From Dendrolimus kikuchii (lineage: Eukaryota > Arthropoda > Insecta > Lepidoptera > Lasiocampidae): DNA of 64,000 nucleotides. The stretch lies in the NCBI GenBank assembly GCA_019925095.2, contig CM034409.1, positions 7,071,001-7,135,000 of the forward strand. The letters run 5' to 3'. A program made the position numbers and the translations under genes. The notes below the pieces were generated by a model. It saw only the letters and a program-made list of their open reading frames with translations. It searched no databases and was not told where the DNA came from. Positions 1-10,730 of this stretch are shown here, in pieces; within the stretch, counting starts at the first letter, position 1; the number at the start of each line of letters is the position of its first letter.

Positions 1-330
1 TGCCACATTCACGACGCAACCCTCCATCAATCCAGGCGTCGACGCTACGAGGAAAAACAAAATACGAAAATGTACAGACCCTAATTTCCTTGCTAAGTTA
101 TTTCTTGTGACCGGATTAGAGCGTCGGAACAACGGGCCCTGTTTGACCGGCGGCCGCAATTTCCCGCACTATTTCACCTGTCCCGAACAAGTTTTGTTTC
201 ACTCAATATAGGTGATTTGCTGATTTCTTACGATATTAGATCCATCAGGGTTGATATGTATTTTAGAGAAGTACGGAACGTGCACGTCGGAAGGTCTGCC
301 ATCTAGTGTGCAACGAATCCGTACTAAATA
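1..330. other. unassigned sequence
   Basis: Moderately mixed base composition with no open frame of note. I recognise no repeat terminus or exon here. Confidence 0.4.
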
Positions 331-1352
331 CAGTAGCCTCTCGATATTTCGAATGTGCAGGGAAATACAAAAATTTCGACTTAACAAGAAGTTCGTATTT
401 GATGGCTAAAATTTCGACTTAAGAAGGCGCGATTTTTGAGTACATTTTTCGAGGAGTGAAAAAAAATAATGATAGTTGTTCATTATGGTACATAGCTATG
501 TGACTTAAAAAGTTCAATGAATAGATTAATTCCTTGCACATGTACTAGGCAGAAACAATAGAATAAACGCACTGGATATTCCTTTTCAATTTTATTCCTT
601 CGAGTTCGAGGAATCGCAAGTAGACGTGATTATATTGACTTACAGAGTCTGATTTTCTGATATTCGAGTTATCGAGTATTAATACTGTTACGAGTTGCGA
701 GACTCGAACTAAAATGCCGTTGGAATTATCATAAGAGTTTATTAGAGCTTAACAAACACGTATAACACAGATACAAATATAACCAAACACCACAAATCCA
801 TACGTAATGCAGAAGGTCGTAATTCAATAAAACACGCAAAGTCCGTCAGTGATAGATTACCGAATGTACACAGGTTTCGCCTTGATCGTGGTTCTCGCTG
901 CCGCTCCCTTCATCAGGCCATTATTTTATACTGCACAAATTCAATGTGCCCGTATCTTAGTCGACTTAATCCGCCACACCTGGCTAATGACTCGGCCGCA
1001 AACAGCCATAAAAGAGTACAATAAAACAATGGACTGTTTTGTAGAAACTTATGCCAATCAATAAGTAAACAAAAGAAGACGATCATAAAGGAATTACAAT
1101 TAGTTTAAATGCCGACAGGTAATAAAATGTGTTTTGTTTCAGATATGCAGGTGGATTTTGTTTTTGTCGGGACCTGAGTTGTAACAATATGTAAGAAAAT
1201 ACCTACGCAGGGAAATAACATCTTGTTCGAGTTACAAAGTCTAAATAATTCGAGATACCGAGTATTTGGGGGTTTAGTGGAAGGGAACCGCATTTTTTTC
1301 GACTTACTGAGAATTTCGACTTAACAAGATTCGAGTTACAGAGATTCCACTG
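331..1352 (+). mobile_element. degenerate Tigger/pogo-like DNA transposon relic
   Basis: The left end reads CAGTAGCCTCTCGATATTTC. The right end read on the minus strand gives CAGTGGAATCTCTGTAACTC. These are diverged terminal inverted repeats of the pogo/Tigger type (CAGT start). Internal sequence repeatedly carries 'TTCGAGTTA.CGAG' and 'TTCGACTTA' phrases typical of such relics. It is split by a solo LTR (686-1186). No transposase frame remains. The family call is inferred from the termini; a TA target duplication is seen only on the left. Confidence 0.5.
686..1186 (-). mobile_element. solo LTR, family L1 (minus orientation)
   Basis: A 501-bp unit starts TGTTACGAG and ends GTTGTAACA (TG...CA). 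Seven other copies occur in the window. Read on the minus strand it carries a TATA-like box followed by AATAAA near the 3' end, as an LTR promoter and polyadenylation region should. It is flanked by ATAC / ATAT, an imperfect 4-bp target duplication, and is inserted into the 331-1352 relic. No internal gag/pol is attached, so it is a solo LTR. The short open frame inside it is not a gene. Confidence 0.75.
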
Positions 1353-1411
1353 AACTCGAGATTGAGACTATGATAATGAATTGTATAAAATAATGTTTAC
1401 CATCGTCGTCG

Positions 1412-1510
1412 TCAGCCATTCGCATTCCACTGCTGGCCGTAGGCCTCCCCAAGTCGGCGCCACTCATCCCTGTCCTTTGACTTCCCCATCCAGTGCCTAA
1501 CGGCCACCTT
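1412..1510 (-). pseudogene. LINE reverse transcriptase C-terminal fragment
   Basis: The minus strand encodes a short tail including KSKDRDEWRRLGEAYGQQWN and then a stop. This resembles the extreme C-terminus of an insect non-LTR retrotransposon polyprotein. Only about 33 codons remain, so it is a 5'-truncated dead copy. Confidence 0.55.
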
Positions 1511-1544
1511 GTTTAGAATATTTTATATAATCTATAATATTATA

Positions 1545-2047
1545 AAATTTTGTTTTTTAGTTTTTTTTTGTATTTGTCTATTTGTTCGGGATTTATGTAA
1601 AAACTACTAGGCTGATTTCGATGCGGTTTTCGCTGATCAATAACAGACTCCCGGAGTTAAAATCTGCGATACTTTATATTCCAGGAATCCTGCGGGAATC
1701 TCCTTGAGAGCGGTTTAAAGTGGCCAGGTTGAAATAAACTCTGATACCGGTGCAATATTCTCACTGGTGAATAGCAAATTCTCTGTCATATATGATACTT
1801 TATATACCGGGAATTCCGTGGGATAATTTTCCGGGTGCGGTTGCAAGTTGTTAGGGCACATAAACTTTAACTTATTCCGACACAGTTTTAAGTCAAATGA
1901 TTGCTTACATTCTTTTTTTAAATAATTCAGTACTTTACATTCTGGGGATTCAGCGGGACTTTTCCTGAGGGTGGTTTAATGTTGTTAGGATACATAAAAA
2001 TTGACTTATTTCACTCCAACTTGGACAAAGTTGCGGGCGAGTCCTAG
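1545..2047 (+). mobile_element. Helitron-like element, group D
   Basis: It shares 'AAAACTACT.GGCTGATTTCG' and 'GATGCGGTTTTCGCTGATC' with copies at 17730, 33090 and 61994. It ends in TTGCGGGCGAGTCCTAG, matching the CTAG 3' end of the group. The body contains the CCGGGAATCC / GGAAT palindromic phrases of this family. It is non-coding, non-autonomous and diverged; the left border is approximate. Confidence 0.5.
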
Positions 2048-2224
2048 TTCACAATACAATTAGAATAGTACTTCATTGTGACATATGCAAAGGTGTACAT
2101 ACGAAAATACTTATCTACGCTTATCTATTTTTATCTATGGTTACTGAACGTTCCCTATTATATTAAAGATGAACACGGTTTCACGTTTACAGAGCATTGT
2201 TAAATAAAATTGATATATAATTCA

Positions 2225-2430
2225 TAACTCTAGCTTTTCCCTGCGGCATTTAATGTTATTCCACGGGACTCGTACATTTTTCCGGGAGAAAAAGTAGCCT
2301 TTGTACTATTGCCGACTATAATTTATCTCTGTGCCAAATTTTATTCGGATCCGTTCATAATTTCTGGCGTAATTGAGTAACAAACATCTATTCAAACTGT
2401 CGCATTTAAATTATTGTGACATCTTGTTTC
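2225..2430. repeat. retroelement/Helitron tail-like fragment
   Basis: The phrases CCGGGAGAAAAAGTAGCC, 'tctctgtgccaaattt' and 'ggatccgttcataatttctggcgtaa' are characteristic of a widespread arthropod repeat tail. Only this piece is recognisable, and it runs directly into the truncated LTR at 2443. Confidence 0.35.
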
Positions 2431-2442
2431 CACGAAGCATAT

Positions 2443-2882
2443 TCTATTACCTGTCGGTATTTGAACTAATTGTAATAGTTTTATGATTGTCTTCTTTTGT
2501 TTCCTTATTTATTGGCATATGAACCATTGTCCTATTGTACTCGCTCGTTAGCATCATTAGCCAAGTGTTACAAGCTAATTCTAGGAAACTATGGCGACGT
2601 TGCCGGGCGACCATATATTTGCATTTGCATGTGTAGAGCATAAAAGGACGGCCTGGAGGAGAGAGGAAGGCAGTCAAGCGATAACCACGAGCGAAGCAAG
2701 GCTTGTGTACATTCGGTAATCTATTTAGTGACGGACTTTGCGCGTATTATTGAATCGTGCATTACGTTTGGACTGGTTGTGTTCAGTTATATGTGTACCT
2801 GTGCTATATGTGTTTGTATAGTTCTAATAAACTCTATAATAATTCCAACGGCATTTTAATTCGAGTCCTGTAACTCGTAACA
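2443..2882 (+). mobile_element. solo LTR, family L1, 5'-truncated
   Basis: It aligns by eye with the plus-orientation LTRs at 35077 and 52823. It has the GGCAGTCAAGCGATAACCA region, the AATAAACTCTATAATAATTC polyadenylation region and the ACTCGTAACA 3' end. The first roughly 60 bp of the LTR (TGTTACGACC onward) are missing. Confidence 0.65.
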
Positions 2883-3595
2883 ATATCACTATAGAAGTTT
2901 ATTATAGACGTATAAATTTGCCAACAAGCATATTATCGTGTTGATACAATATAGAATATCAGGGATGTAAGTGGCAAATATTAGCCGGACGAATTCGAAT
3001 GGCCGCACGAATTCATTAGTTGGTGTCATTTATCATGGCATACCGTACGGGCGGGAATACATCCATTAATGTACGGTTAACCATCTCATTAGTGCACGTT
3101 AGATTTGGAATTATGCGTGATTCATTGATATAAAGATAGTGCCGGCACTGGATGTGGCCGATTCGTTTGTGGTATGGACAGTTAATATACAAAGATGTAA
3201 ATCATTGGCCAGAAAAAATTCTGATAAATGAATGACTTATTGTCTTTATTGTATACTCGTACATAAAATCATTGCTATACTCTTTCCAAGTTCACATACT
3301 CACACATACACACACGTACACGCATGCACACATTTTATTATTTTAAAATTAGAATGTAGTTAGTTTCTTAGCCATGTAATGGAGCACTGGTGACATGTAT
3401 TGCAGATCTGCACAGATCTACAATAGGCACCAGTCTCCCGCAACAGGTGTTTGTTATTTGTAAATTTTTGTTTGACAAAAGAAATTAAATTTTTATCTAT
3501 CTTCGTCACAAGCAAATCTTCCAGACCAGTATTATGTTATAAAACCTAACCGAAATGCATACTATCTCGTCATACCACATTGTCATATGAATTTA
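2883..3595. other. unassigned intergenic sequence
   Basis: AT-rich sequence with a short CA/TG-rich stretch (about 3298-3332). I recognise no exon and no repeat terminus. Confidence 0.4.
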
Positions 3596-4163
3596 CTAGC
3601 TGGGCCCCGCGGTTTCACCCGCGTGGTGATGAAAAATCGTTATATTTTGCTTAATTCACACTATATGTTTATAAATTATAGCCTTTGTGTTATTATGATG
3701 TGTAAGCTAATAAAAAAATAGAAAGAAAATAAAAATCTAGAACCGAACGATTGCATCACCGGTTTCGTTCTCATCCCTGCTCCGTGCTGTTTACGGGGTG
3801 AGAAGTGACACCGGTAGACGCCTAGCGGGGAAAACTGATTGAGTGGTAACTGATCAATTATCGACTGCCGAGAGTAGAAAATTATTAAAGTACTAATATC
3901 GCTATTGAAAAATAGGGGTTGGTGGTAGAAAGGCGAAAATTTAGGGTTGTATGTATTTTTTAATGCCGAATCATAAAAAAAAATTGTCAATAAAATAAAT
4001 ATTTAGGGGTGGATCCCCCTTATCATTTAGGGGTATGAAAAATCGATGTTGGCCGATTCTCAGACCTACCCGATATGCACACAAAATTTGTACAAATCGG
4101 TTCTGCCGCTTCGGAGAAGTTTGTTAACTAACACCGCGACACGAGAATTTTATATATTAGAGA
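3596..4163 (-). mobile_element. Helitron-like element, group A (long form)
   Basis: On the minus strand it begins TCTCTAATATATAAAATTC and ends with a GC-rich hairpin (CGGGTGAAACCGCGGGGCCC) and CTAG, the Helitron 5'-TC and 3'-CTRR signature, flanked by T. The 3' part matches the short copy at 10994-11209 closely for about 110 bp. There is no Rep/helicase frame, so it is non-autonomous. Confidence 0.6.
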
Positions 4164-4294
4164 TATACTTAACTATTATATTACTATTATCACACTTATT
4201 AGTACGTTATTGTTTATTATATTATATATTTTATCATTAGTATAATCTTCAGCTGCACGCCAACAAATTATTGTAAATAAGATCCATGTCCATC

Positions 4295-4440
4295 TAAAGG
4301 TTGCCTGGAAGAGACTGCTTTAAGCAATAAGGCCGCCCATTGTACTACTACCTTCTAACTGGAAGATGAAATATGACAATATGTTACTGTTTTTACCTAT
4401 TATGTTGGTGTACAATAAAGAGTATTGTTGTAGTTGTTGT
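4295..4440 (+). repeat. LINE 3' tail (GGCCGCC/AATAAAGAGT type)
   Basis: The order 'gcctggaagagactgct', 'gcaataaggccgcccattgt' and 'ggtgtacaataaagagt' recurs at 22333-22449 and, inverted, at 63040. It looks like the 3' UTR of a Jockey-like LINE ending in a polyadenylation-type signal. No coding part remains. Confidence 0.5.
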
Positions 4441-4996
4441 TGCTAATATCCTATCTAGGTACTTGTATATCTTTGTGCATCTCAATGATACCGGAATGCT
4501 ATTACGAGCCGGCCTAGCAACGTTACAAGGTATTATATCGTATTTACGAGATGATTAATCGACGGGTCGCAGGAATCGTGGATGTGTCGCCTCATACACG
4601 ATTGACATTGGTTCTAAGTCATTCATCATATGGGAGCAGTATTGGTGTGTGTTAACCTAGTTTCGATTTTTAAGCCATGGCTTCAGAACAATAACTAATC
4701 TAAAGTTATAGAAACCGTGTTAAAATAAAACATAGCAGCTTTGCGCTTAAAGTAATCGCCTCTTAAACCCAAAAGGTTTGGGCTCAAATCTTGGCCGGAA
4801 AAAATGAAAAATAGTATGAGATATAACTAGTGGTCGCCCGTGGTCGAAATTCGACCACAATAATTAATGGCAAAGACTATATTTCTATAATCACAGATTT
4901 CGCCAAGGCTACACCGTTAATTTGACTTTAACAATAAACAAAAGAGTATATATGCGTGTGTGTGTCAAATACATGGTAGTATGTGTAATGTATTTT
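4441..4996. other. unassigned sequence
   Basis: AT-rich. A short stretch near 4750-4800 (CTCTTAAACCCAAAAGGTTT, then 'gggctcaaatcttgg') looks like a decayed tRNA-type box B but has no partner box A. Nothing else is recognised. Confidence 0.35.
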
Positions 4997-5130
4997 TTAT
5001 GCATAATTTAAAAAAAATATTAGCATTCGTCGCTTTTTCTCTATATAAACAATAAGTGTGCGAAATTTCATACTCCTCCGTCCGCGCAATTTTCGTAAAA
5101 AGGGGTACAAAGTTTTTGCTTCATGTATTA
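4997..5130 (-). repeat. repeat shared with 13985-14130
   Basis: Read on the minus strand it contains GCGCGGACGGAGGAGTATGA and 'aaattatgcataaaaaatac'. The plus strand at about 13985-14130 carries a diverged copy of the same sequence. The element type is not identified. Confidence 0.5.
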
Positions 5131-5149
5131 ATATATAGATAATAATGAT

Positions 5150-5363
5150 CGGCAGACAAACACACACATTGTATATTGCCAAATTAAGCAAGTTACGCTT
5201 GTGTTACGGGTAATGTACGGCAGACTACTATGAGGCCGATCCCAGACACTCAGACCATAGTAAATAACGGAGAAAATTCGTTTCCGAAATTTATTACACC
5301 AGAAATCGAACCCGAAGCCTTTGCATTGTAGTGTGGTAGGCTAGGTTTAGCCCACTCCACTAG
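5150..5363 (-). mobile_element. tRNA-derived SINE-A
   Basis: On the minus strand the head is tRNA-like, with a box-B-like GGGTTCGATTTC (plus strand gaaatcgaaccc). It is followed by the 'ttactatggtctg.gtgt' and GCGTAACTTGCTTAATTTGG body shared by all SINE-A copies. The right (head) end is degenerate, with a CCACT in place of the usual CTCTGTGG. Confidence 0.65.
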
Positions 5364-5480
5364 CAATTTCCACTCCGTGCCGGCTGTCTAACTCAAGCAT
5401 GAAGGCGGACGCCTTGTCTTATCCCCCCGGACTCGGGTACGAGGTGTCGCTACTCATCTAAGGCTCGAATTTTTATTATT
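5364..5480 (+). repeat. partial copy of repeat R-B 3' end
   Basis: The sequence 'tccactccgtgccggct', 'gaggtgtcgctactcatcta' and then a TTATTATTAT tail matches the last 110 bp of the R-B copies at 5588 and 16885. It is probably a 5'-truncated retroposon insertion. Confidence 0.5.
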
Positions 5481-5587
5481 ATATCTACCTACAATATACA
5501 TAATATATACCTTTATTATATATACTTTTACAATATAAAATAAAATAAAAAACTTAAATTTAATTTATATACATGCTTCTGTAGATG

Positions 5588-6237
5588 TATAAAAATGGCC
5601 CGGACTTATGGAGGGCTTGCGTGGGGCCATGGGAAGGCTAACACGTAGAGGCCCCTTGACAAATTTAATGTAATTGTGGCGTGACACTGATCGGCGATTA
5701 TCCCTGTCTACACCATATAAAAATGCATCCAAGGACAAGCCCCGGCCAGTGTAGGACTATTGTGGGAAATGAGGACAAAAACTACGAGGCTATTGGGGTG
5801 AACTACTAGTGGTACTAGGGGTCTGGGAATATGTGGACTATGGCGTCTGCCCGATGCAATGTTCGGGGAACATGGAAAAATGGGCAGACGGTGATTCGTC
5901 ACTCGCTGCATGGGCCCCAAAAAAGGCCATAGAGGGCAGGGACAACATGGGTGTGAGTGGCTAAGAGGTGTCGAGAGGTGGGATGCAGGTTCACCGAAGC
6001 TACTTCCGACGTTAGGCTATTTATCACTTCTACCCTTGGAGCTTTAGTCTTAGCTCTAGCGATCTCCACTCCGTGCCGGCTGGTTAAGGCAAGCACGGAG
6101 GGGGGGGGCCGTGCCTTGGCCCCCGGAGTCAGCTACGAGGTGTCGCTACTCACCTAAGGCTTCGGCACAAAGCCTTCCTGCGGGTCGCCACAACGCCTCC
6201 CTGGGGATGGATTTAATTTATTATTATTATTTATAAT
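5588..6237 (+). repeat. repeat R-B, copy 1 (LINE 3' region-like)
   Basis: This roughly 600-bp unit is found twice in the window (also 16885-17486). It runs from GGCCCGGACTTATGGAGGGC to CAAAGCCTTCCTGCGGGTC and ends in a (TTA)n tract. The defined 3' end with a simple-repeat tail and the variable 5' ends suggest the 3' portion of a non-LTR retrotransposon. The open frames in it are not conserved between the two copies. Confidence 0.55.
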
Positions 6238-6247
6238 AATAATAATA

Positions 6248-6440
6248 GTCGTGGAAGGCCACGACACAACACCTTCCATGATCAAATTGATCGTGTACTA
6301 GCAGAAGGTGATGTCAGGAGCCTTAAGAACAGACGAGCGTGCATGACAAGAGTTATGAATGTCAAAGAAGCAAGTGAGGTGTGTAAGAATAAGCCTAAAT
6401 GGCGCTCTGTTGTTCGTGCCTACCCCGCAAGGGAACTGGC
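6248..6440 (+). pseudogene. RTE-like LINE C-terminal fragment
   Basis: The plus strand reads (with a frame break) the end of an endonuclease/reverse transcriptase: GRPRH-like, then FHDQIDRVLAEGDVRSLKN, then RACMTRVMNVKEASEVCKNK, KWRSVV.AYPARELA and a stop. Copies of the same tail lie at 10583-10722 and 25405-25860. It is 5'-truncated and has no catalytic domain left. Confidence 0.7.
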
Positions 6441-6930
6441 GTGAAGTTATGTATGTATTTATAATAAAGGCTAAAATGTTAAAATAAATCATCTTTAAAT
6501 GTGAATTTTAAGTCAAATTTCAAAATCAGATTAACCACGAGTGAACATCATTTCCCTGGAATTAAAAGCGATTCACAAAGAGCAACAAACGCTTTGAAAA
6601 AAAAATCAAAGGTTTAATGAAAACATTTAACATTACCGGACCTTCATCAATTAGAGGTGAATAACTCTGATTTGAAAGCTGTACAATTTGATTAAATATA
6701 TTGAGTAAGCGCTTTACAGTCTAATAAAGAGTTCCGTTAAAGTGACAATTTTGACGTGAATACGTCTTTAAAATTGCTTGCATAGGGACGCAATTCAAAA
6801 AAACGAATGCAGTTAAGTATTGTAGCTACATATCTATCATCACCATCCAAATTTCAATTACATCACTGGATAGCTAAAGAATCAAAGAATTTATTACCTT
6901 TTTTTTAGCCAGAGGAAATCCGTTTGAGGA
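6441..6930. other. unassigned AT-rich sequence
   Basis: I recognise no exon, terminus or repeat in this stretch. Confidence 0.4.
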
Positions 6931-6939
6931 CTAAGCCGC

Positions 6940-7560
6940 GACAGGCACAGAAGGCTGGGGGGATGATTCGCGACCCGTGTGTGGGATTCACCAGATCGGG
7001 AGTGGCACTAGCATGCCCAGTCAGAAGTGGAGCCATGCTATTGCCACTCCCCAGTTAGGGATACCCACTAAAACCCCTGGGTGTTCCGTCCTGCGCCTTA
7101 TTCCAGGGCTACGGGTATACGGGATTCCTCGCTCCGTGTGCCCTGGCAGGCGTGGGCCTTACTCACAGGCCTCTTCCATTACCGGGAGACTTCTTTTGTC
7201 CCCCGGCATCATCTAGGTCTATTCCGGGCGTGGGGAGGTTTATAACGCGCCCCACGGGAAGAGAGATGAGCGCGCGAAAACAATCGCGATGTCATCTCGA
7301 CGGCATGTGCGGGTGCCGAAGGTCGAAATCCGCCCTCCGGCGCCGGCGCGTCCTCCTTTGGCGGGAGCGGAGTAAGGAGGTCTGCTCACGCTCCCGCTCC
7401 ACCTTCTCTTTCGCAAACATAACGTGCTCGCAGAAGGAGGAGATGGCGTCCAGGAGGAGACGGCGTCCAAGAATTTATTATCTATGCTAAGTAAGGACTG
7501 TAACACATCGCGCGCGGCGGAGGGGGCAGCCCCGCCATTTTGAAGGCCATTTTGGTGCGT
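6940..7560 (-). pseudogene. GC-rich block, possible LINE ORF1/gag remnant
   Basis: This block is GC-rich against AT-rich neighbours and contains open frames on both strands. On the minus strand about 7370-7450 reads AISSFCEHVMFAKEKVERER, a charged helical stretch of the kind seen in the N-terminal (gag-like) protein of insect LINEs. There are no zinc knuckles and no long intact frame. The assignment is weak; it could equally be a captured or decayed host sequence. Confidence 0.3.
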
Positions 7561-7635
7561 ATCGAGATTTCCAATTAGTATAACTTTCGACTTGGGGAAT
7601 AGGTTTCAATCGTCAGCTCTCGTCAAAATCTATCG

Positions 7636-7637
<2 letters not shown>

Positions 7638-7673
<36 letters not shown>
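7638..7673. repeat. (AT)n microsatellite
   Basis: A pure alternating AT tract of about 36 bp, directly upstream of the retroelement module fragment. Confidence 0.9.
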
Positions 7674-7676
<3 letters not shown>

Positions 7677-7700
7677 CGGCGTTTATCCCTAAAACGCCGC

Positions 7701-7949
7701 AAATACTCAGCCATCGGAAATGGCTACATATTTGCGGCTTTTGGGGTCGAGACCCTGGGACCATGGGGGCCTGAGGCGCACAAGCTTTATCGGGACATAG
7801 CCAAACATCTGGTGGATGTCTCACGTGACCAAAAGACTGGTTTATACCTCGCACAGCGCATCAGCATTGCCATTCAGAGAGGCAATGTGGCCAGTCTTTT
7901 GGGCACGTTTCCGACTGAGAGCGGTCTAGAACTAGATTTTATACTTTAA
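7701..7949 (+). pseudogene. retroelement C-terminal module fragment (ETLGPWG family)
   Basis: It encodes 82 codons and a stop, including GNGYIFAAFGVETLGPWGPE, KTGLYLAQRISIAIQRGNVA and LLGTFPTESG. It is near-identical in protein to the C-terminal half of 47186-47827. The frame is open but begins next to an AT microsatellite, so the N-terminal part is missing. The downstream AT-rich TTTAGTTTGTATATATA tail (7950-8165) matches that behind the 47186 copy. It is probably the 3' end of a non-LTR element. Confidence 0.6.
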
Positions 7950-8171
7950 TTTTAGTTTGTATATATAGTTTATTTTTAGTTTAATTTATTGTATAGTTTA
8001 ATTTATAAGTTAATTTATTTTTAGTATTTAATTATATGTTTTAAGTTAGTTTTAGTTTGATATTAATTGTTATTTTAATTTAATATTCATGTAAATAGTA
8101 ATACTTAACTTGTTCACTTATTATTATTAAATATTTACATTAGGGAAAACTATAAATAATTAATAAAACTT

Positions 8172-8491
8172 GTTTTTTAAAAAGGTTTTAAATACAAGCT
8201 TTTGAGATCCTGGATATCATGTAGCAGCAGAGTGCTCGTCAAGACAAGTAAAACGAGACCAAACACGACGGGTCTATCTTGTTTAGTACAGGAGTTCCTA
8301 TGGCCACCTTCTGACCTCATCATCAGATCATCTCCATAGTACCATTTTATTGCTTTGTCACTCGATATACATATGCGTGCAAAATTTCAGCTCAATCGGA
8401 AACCGGGAAGGTGGTCAAATTTAACTTGCAAGATTCCACCCGATCTTACAGACATACATACATCCATTGCAAGTTAAATAAAAGCTTGTAA
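8172..8491 (+). repeat. interspersed repeat, LINE 3' end-like (copy 1)
   Basis: About 320 bp shared with 58808-59131: 'aaatacaagcttttgagatcctgg', TACATATGCGTGCAAAATTTC, then GCAAGTTAAATAAA and a weak A-rich end. The sense orientation is plus, from the AATAAA. The last 40 bp recur near 39220-39260. It is non-coding here. Confidence 0.55.
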
Positions 8492-8698
8492 AATTAGTGG
8501 ATACTAACACCTAAACTAGGCAAAACCTGTAGGTGTTAGTTCCTTCCTATAATGCGTAATTAGAATGTTTTACTTTATATTTATATGTGGGTAGAAGTGT
8601 TACAAAATTTGTAAGAAGTTATACTGCCATATAAACTTGTATATACAAATGTTGCCTGTTTCCGTTATTTGACTACGGATCCATGAAAAAGCATTTAA

Positions 8699-8905
8699 TC
8701 TATACTAATATTATAAAGAGGTAAAGTTTTTTGAGTTTGGATGTTCGGGGTAATCTCCGGTACTACTAAACCAATTTTGAAAATTCTTTCACCAGTGGAA
8801 AGCTACATTATTGCTGAGTGACATAGTCTATATTTGATTGTGATTAATAAAAAAAAATCTTTACGACTCCCAGTGAAGTAGGCACGGGAACGCCTGTTAA
8901 ATATG
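8699..8905 (+). mobile_element. Helitron-like 5' end fragment
   Basis: It begins A|TCTATACTAATATTATAAA, then GAGGTAAAG, the canonical 5' end of lepidopteran non-autonomous Helitrons, with the expected A before TC. The phrase CCAATTTTGAAAATTCTTTC follows. The CTAG 3' end is missing, so the copy is truncated. Confidence 0.6.
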
Positions 8906-9238
8906 TAACAGCAATAACGTTCCACGCAAGAATTGCACACATCCTTGTACGCGTCACTGCGAGTGCTTTCCGCCTTTGTGAATTAATTAAAAGTTACAAA
9001 ATCTAATTAAACCTTAATTTGCGTTCGTGCGTGCGAGCGTGTGTGCGTGCGTGCGTGCTTTTGTTTCTTTAATAACCCCCAGCAAAGTGGCCACTGGTCA
9101 GGTAGTCTATAATCATCTCGTATCTCAAAAGCTACTCAAGAAATATTGTGCAAAAGTTGCAAATATTCTTGATGTCTAGTATATAACCTATATCCTTATT
9201 TTCAGAACTTTTCACTTCACAGTTTATAGATATTTAGA
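8906..9238. other. unassigned sequence with G/T/C-rich simple repeat
   Basis: It holds a short GTGCGTGC-rich simple repeat at about 9026-9060; otherwise nothing is recognised. Confidence 0.4.
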
Positions 9239-9437
9239 CTAGCGGATCCGGCAGACATTGTCCTGTCCTGAAAAAATAAAAATCTAAAACCCGCTTTCAG
9301 CGCCATCTACCGGGCCTAATTGTAAATCTAAACCATCTCACTCAAACTCTAATTTTTTTTACACTTTGGGTTACATTGAGTTTATTCGTTACAAACATAC
9401 AAAAATACAAATCTTTCCTCTTTATAATATTAGTATA
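9239..9437 (-). mobile_element. Helitron-like element, group B
   Basis: On the minus strand it runs from TATACTAATATTATAAAGAG to the 3' end GACAATGTCTGCCGGATCCG, then CTAG. This is a compact copy of about 200 bp. Relatives lie at 24890 and 35532. The leading TC is lost. Confidence 0.6.
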
Positions 9438-9649
9438 AATGGGGAGGCTCGACTTTAGTAGTAAATACTGTTATAATGTGTCATTGTCACTGTAATAGGT
9501 TAGCTGTCATCTGTCAAGTGGCAATATACTCTATGGAAAATGAATAAATGAATTGTCTCTGCTGCGTTGAATCTCGTAACAAGTTGTTTCATTCTCAAAA
9601 AATTCTAATTAATTCTAAAACAAGTACGTGCAACGAACATTGTTTTGAA

Positions 9650-9812
9650 CAATATACAACGGACTACTCTGGGGCCGATCCTTGACACTCAAACCAAGTA
9701 AATAATGGAAAGTTCGTTTAACAATTACCATGCCAGGAATCGAACCTGAAGCCTTCGCGTTTCACTAAGCTAGGCTTGCAAACGCTTATCCTGCTCAACC
9801 ACATAGGCTCAA
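9650..9812 (-). mobile_element. tRNA-derived SINE-A, 3'-truncated
   Basis: The minus strand gives a box-B-like GGTTCGATTCC (plus 'ggaatcgaacc') and the head TGGTTGAGC. The body runs to 'gttgtatattg' and lacks the last 60 bp of the family. Confidence 0.65.
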
Positions 9813-10484
9813 TGACATTAAATTATATTTTATGATTCTGGAGGAAATTACCAAAAACAAGTGAGGTTTTTACCTGTGCAACTTTTAGCGCGGATAATTA
9901 CATAATAGGTCATTTTACAGAATCCATTTTTGCGATACTTTGTTTCTGTAACACTAAATGAAACGCAAAAATAGCCCTCTGTATATTTTCCAAGTTAGTC
10001 TTTGTTCAGGCAGTATATTAAGTAAAACCGAGCATACAGCGCACGGCTCACCGCAGCGTATCGTTCCTCGCCTCCGAGATAATAATCCATCCAAAACACT
10101 TTTATTCATGGAAAGAAAGGGAATTTATTCTAATACAGACGTCGCGAAAAGGGAACGAACCGACCTTGGGCTTCGCCACCGTAAAACGTTGGAATTATGC
10201 ATGTAGGTATAAAAACTTTTCTCGTCGCATCTGTTTAAATTTTTACATTGGTTTTTGGGATTTTTTTGAACGATGTTTTATTTTTGTTCCGGCTTTAAAC
10301 ATTTCTTATTACATTTTTATATAGAGTTGTTGATAATTAAAAGATCTTTTGTAGACGAATCATTAATGAGGAATAAGATGTTTGCAAGGTTATTAAAGCA
10401 TGTATAATATGTATGACTGTCTTTCTGTAAATTTATGAGTTTCTTTTAACCTCAAACCGTGAGGACCTACATGGGTCCATATGC

Positions 10485-10487
<3 letters not shown>
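9813..10487. other. unassigned sequence
   Basis: Contains a plus-strand open frame of 82 codons (9958-10206) that I do not recognise. It has no hydrophobic segment or domain signature and no splice context I trust. The base composition there is higher in GC than its surroundings. Confidence 0.3.
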
Positions 10488-10557
<70 letters not shown>

Positions 10558-10582
10558 ACATACATACATACATACATACATA
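10488..10582. repeat. (AT)n then (ACAT)n microsatellite
   Basis: About 66 bp of AT is followed by TACA/ACAT repeats. It abuts the RTE tail on its right. Confidence 0.9.
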
Positions 10583-10722
10583 ACTTCACGCCAGTTCCCT
10601 TGCGGGGTAGGCACGGACAACAGAGCGCCATTTAGGCTTATTCTTACACACCTCACTTGCTTCTTTGACATTCATAACTCTTGTCATGCACGCTCGTCTG
10701 TTCTTAAGGCTTATATATATAT
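10583..10722 (-). pseudogene. RTE-like LINE C-terminal tail
   Basis: The minus strand encodes the same C-terminus as 6318-6440: RACMTRVMNVKEASEVCKNK, PKWRSVVRAYPARELA. It then runs into the (ACAT)n tail, consistent with the 3' end of a retrotransposed copy. Confidence 0.7.
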
Positions 10723-10730
10723 ATATAATC

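Noticed and set aside
849..1064. 71-codon plus frame with a hydrophobic start
   Set aside because: It lies wholly inside the solo LTR at 686-1186, antisense to LTR orientation, and is not kept in the other LTR copies.
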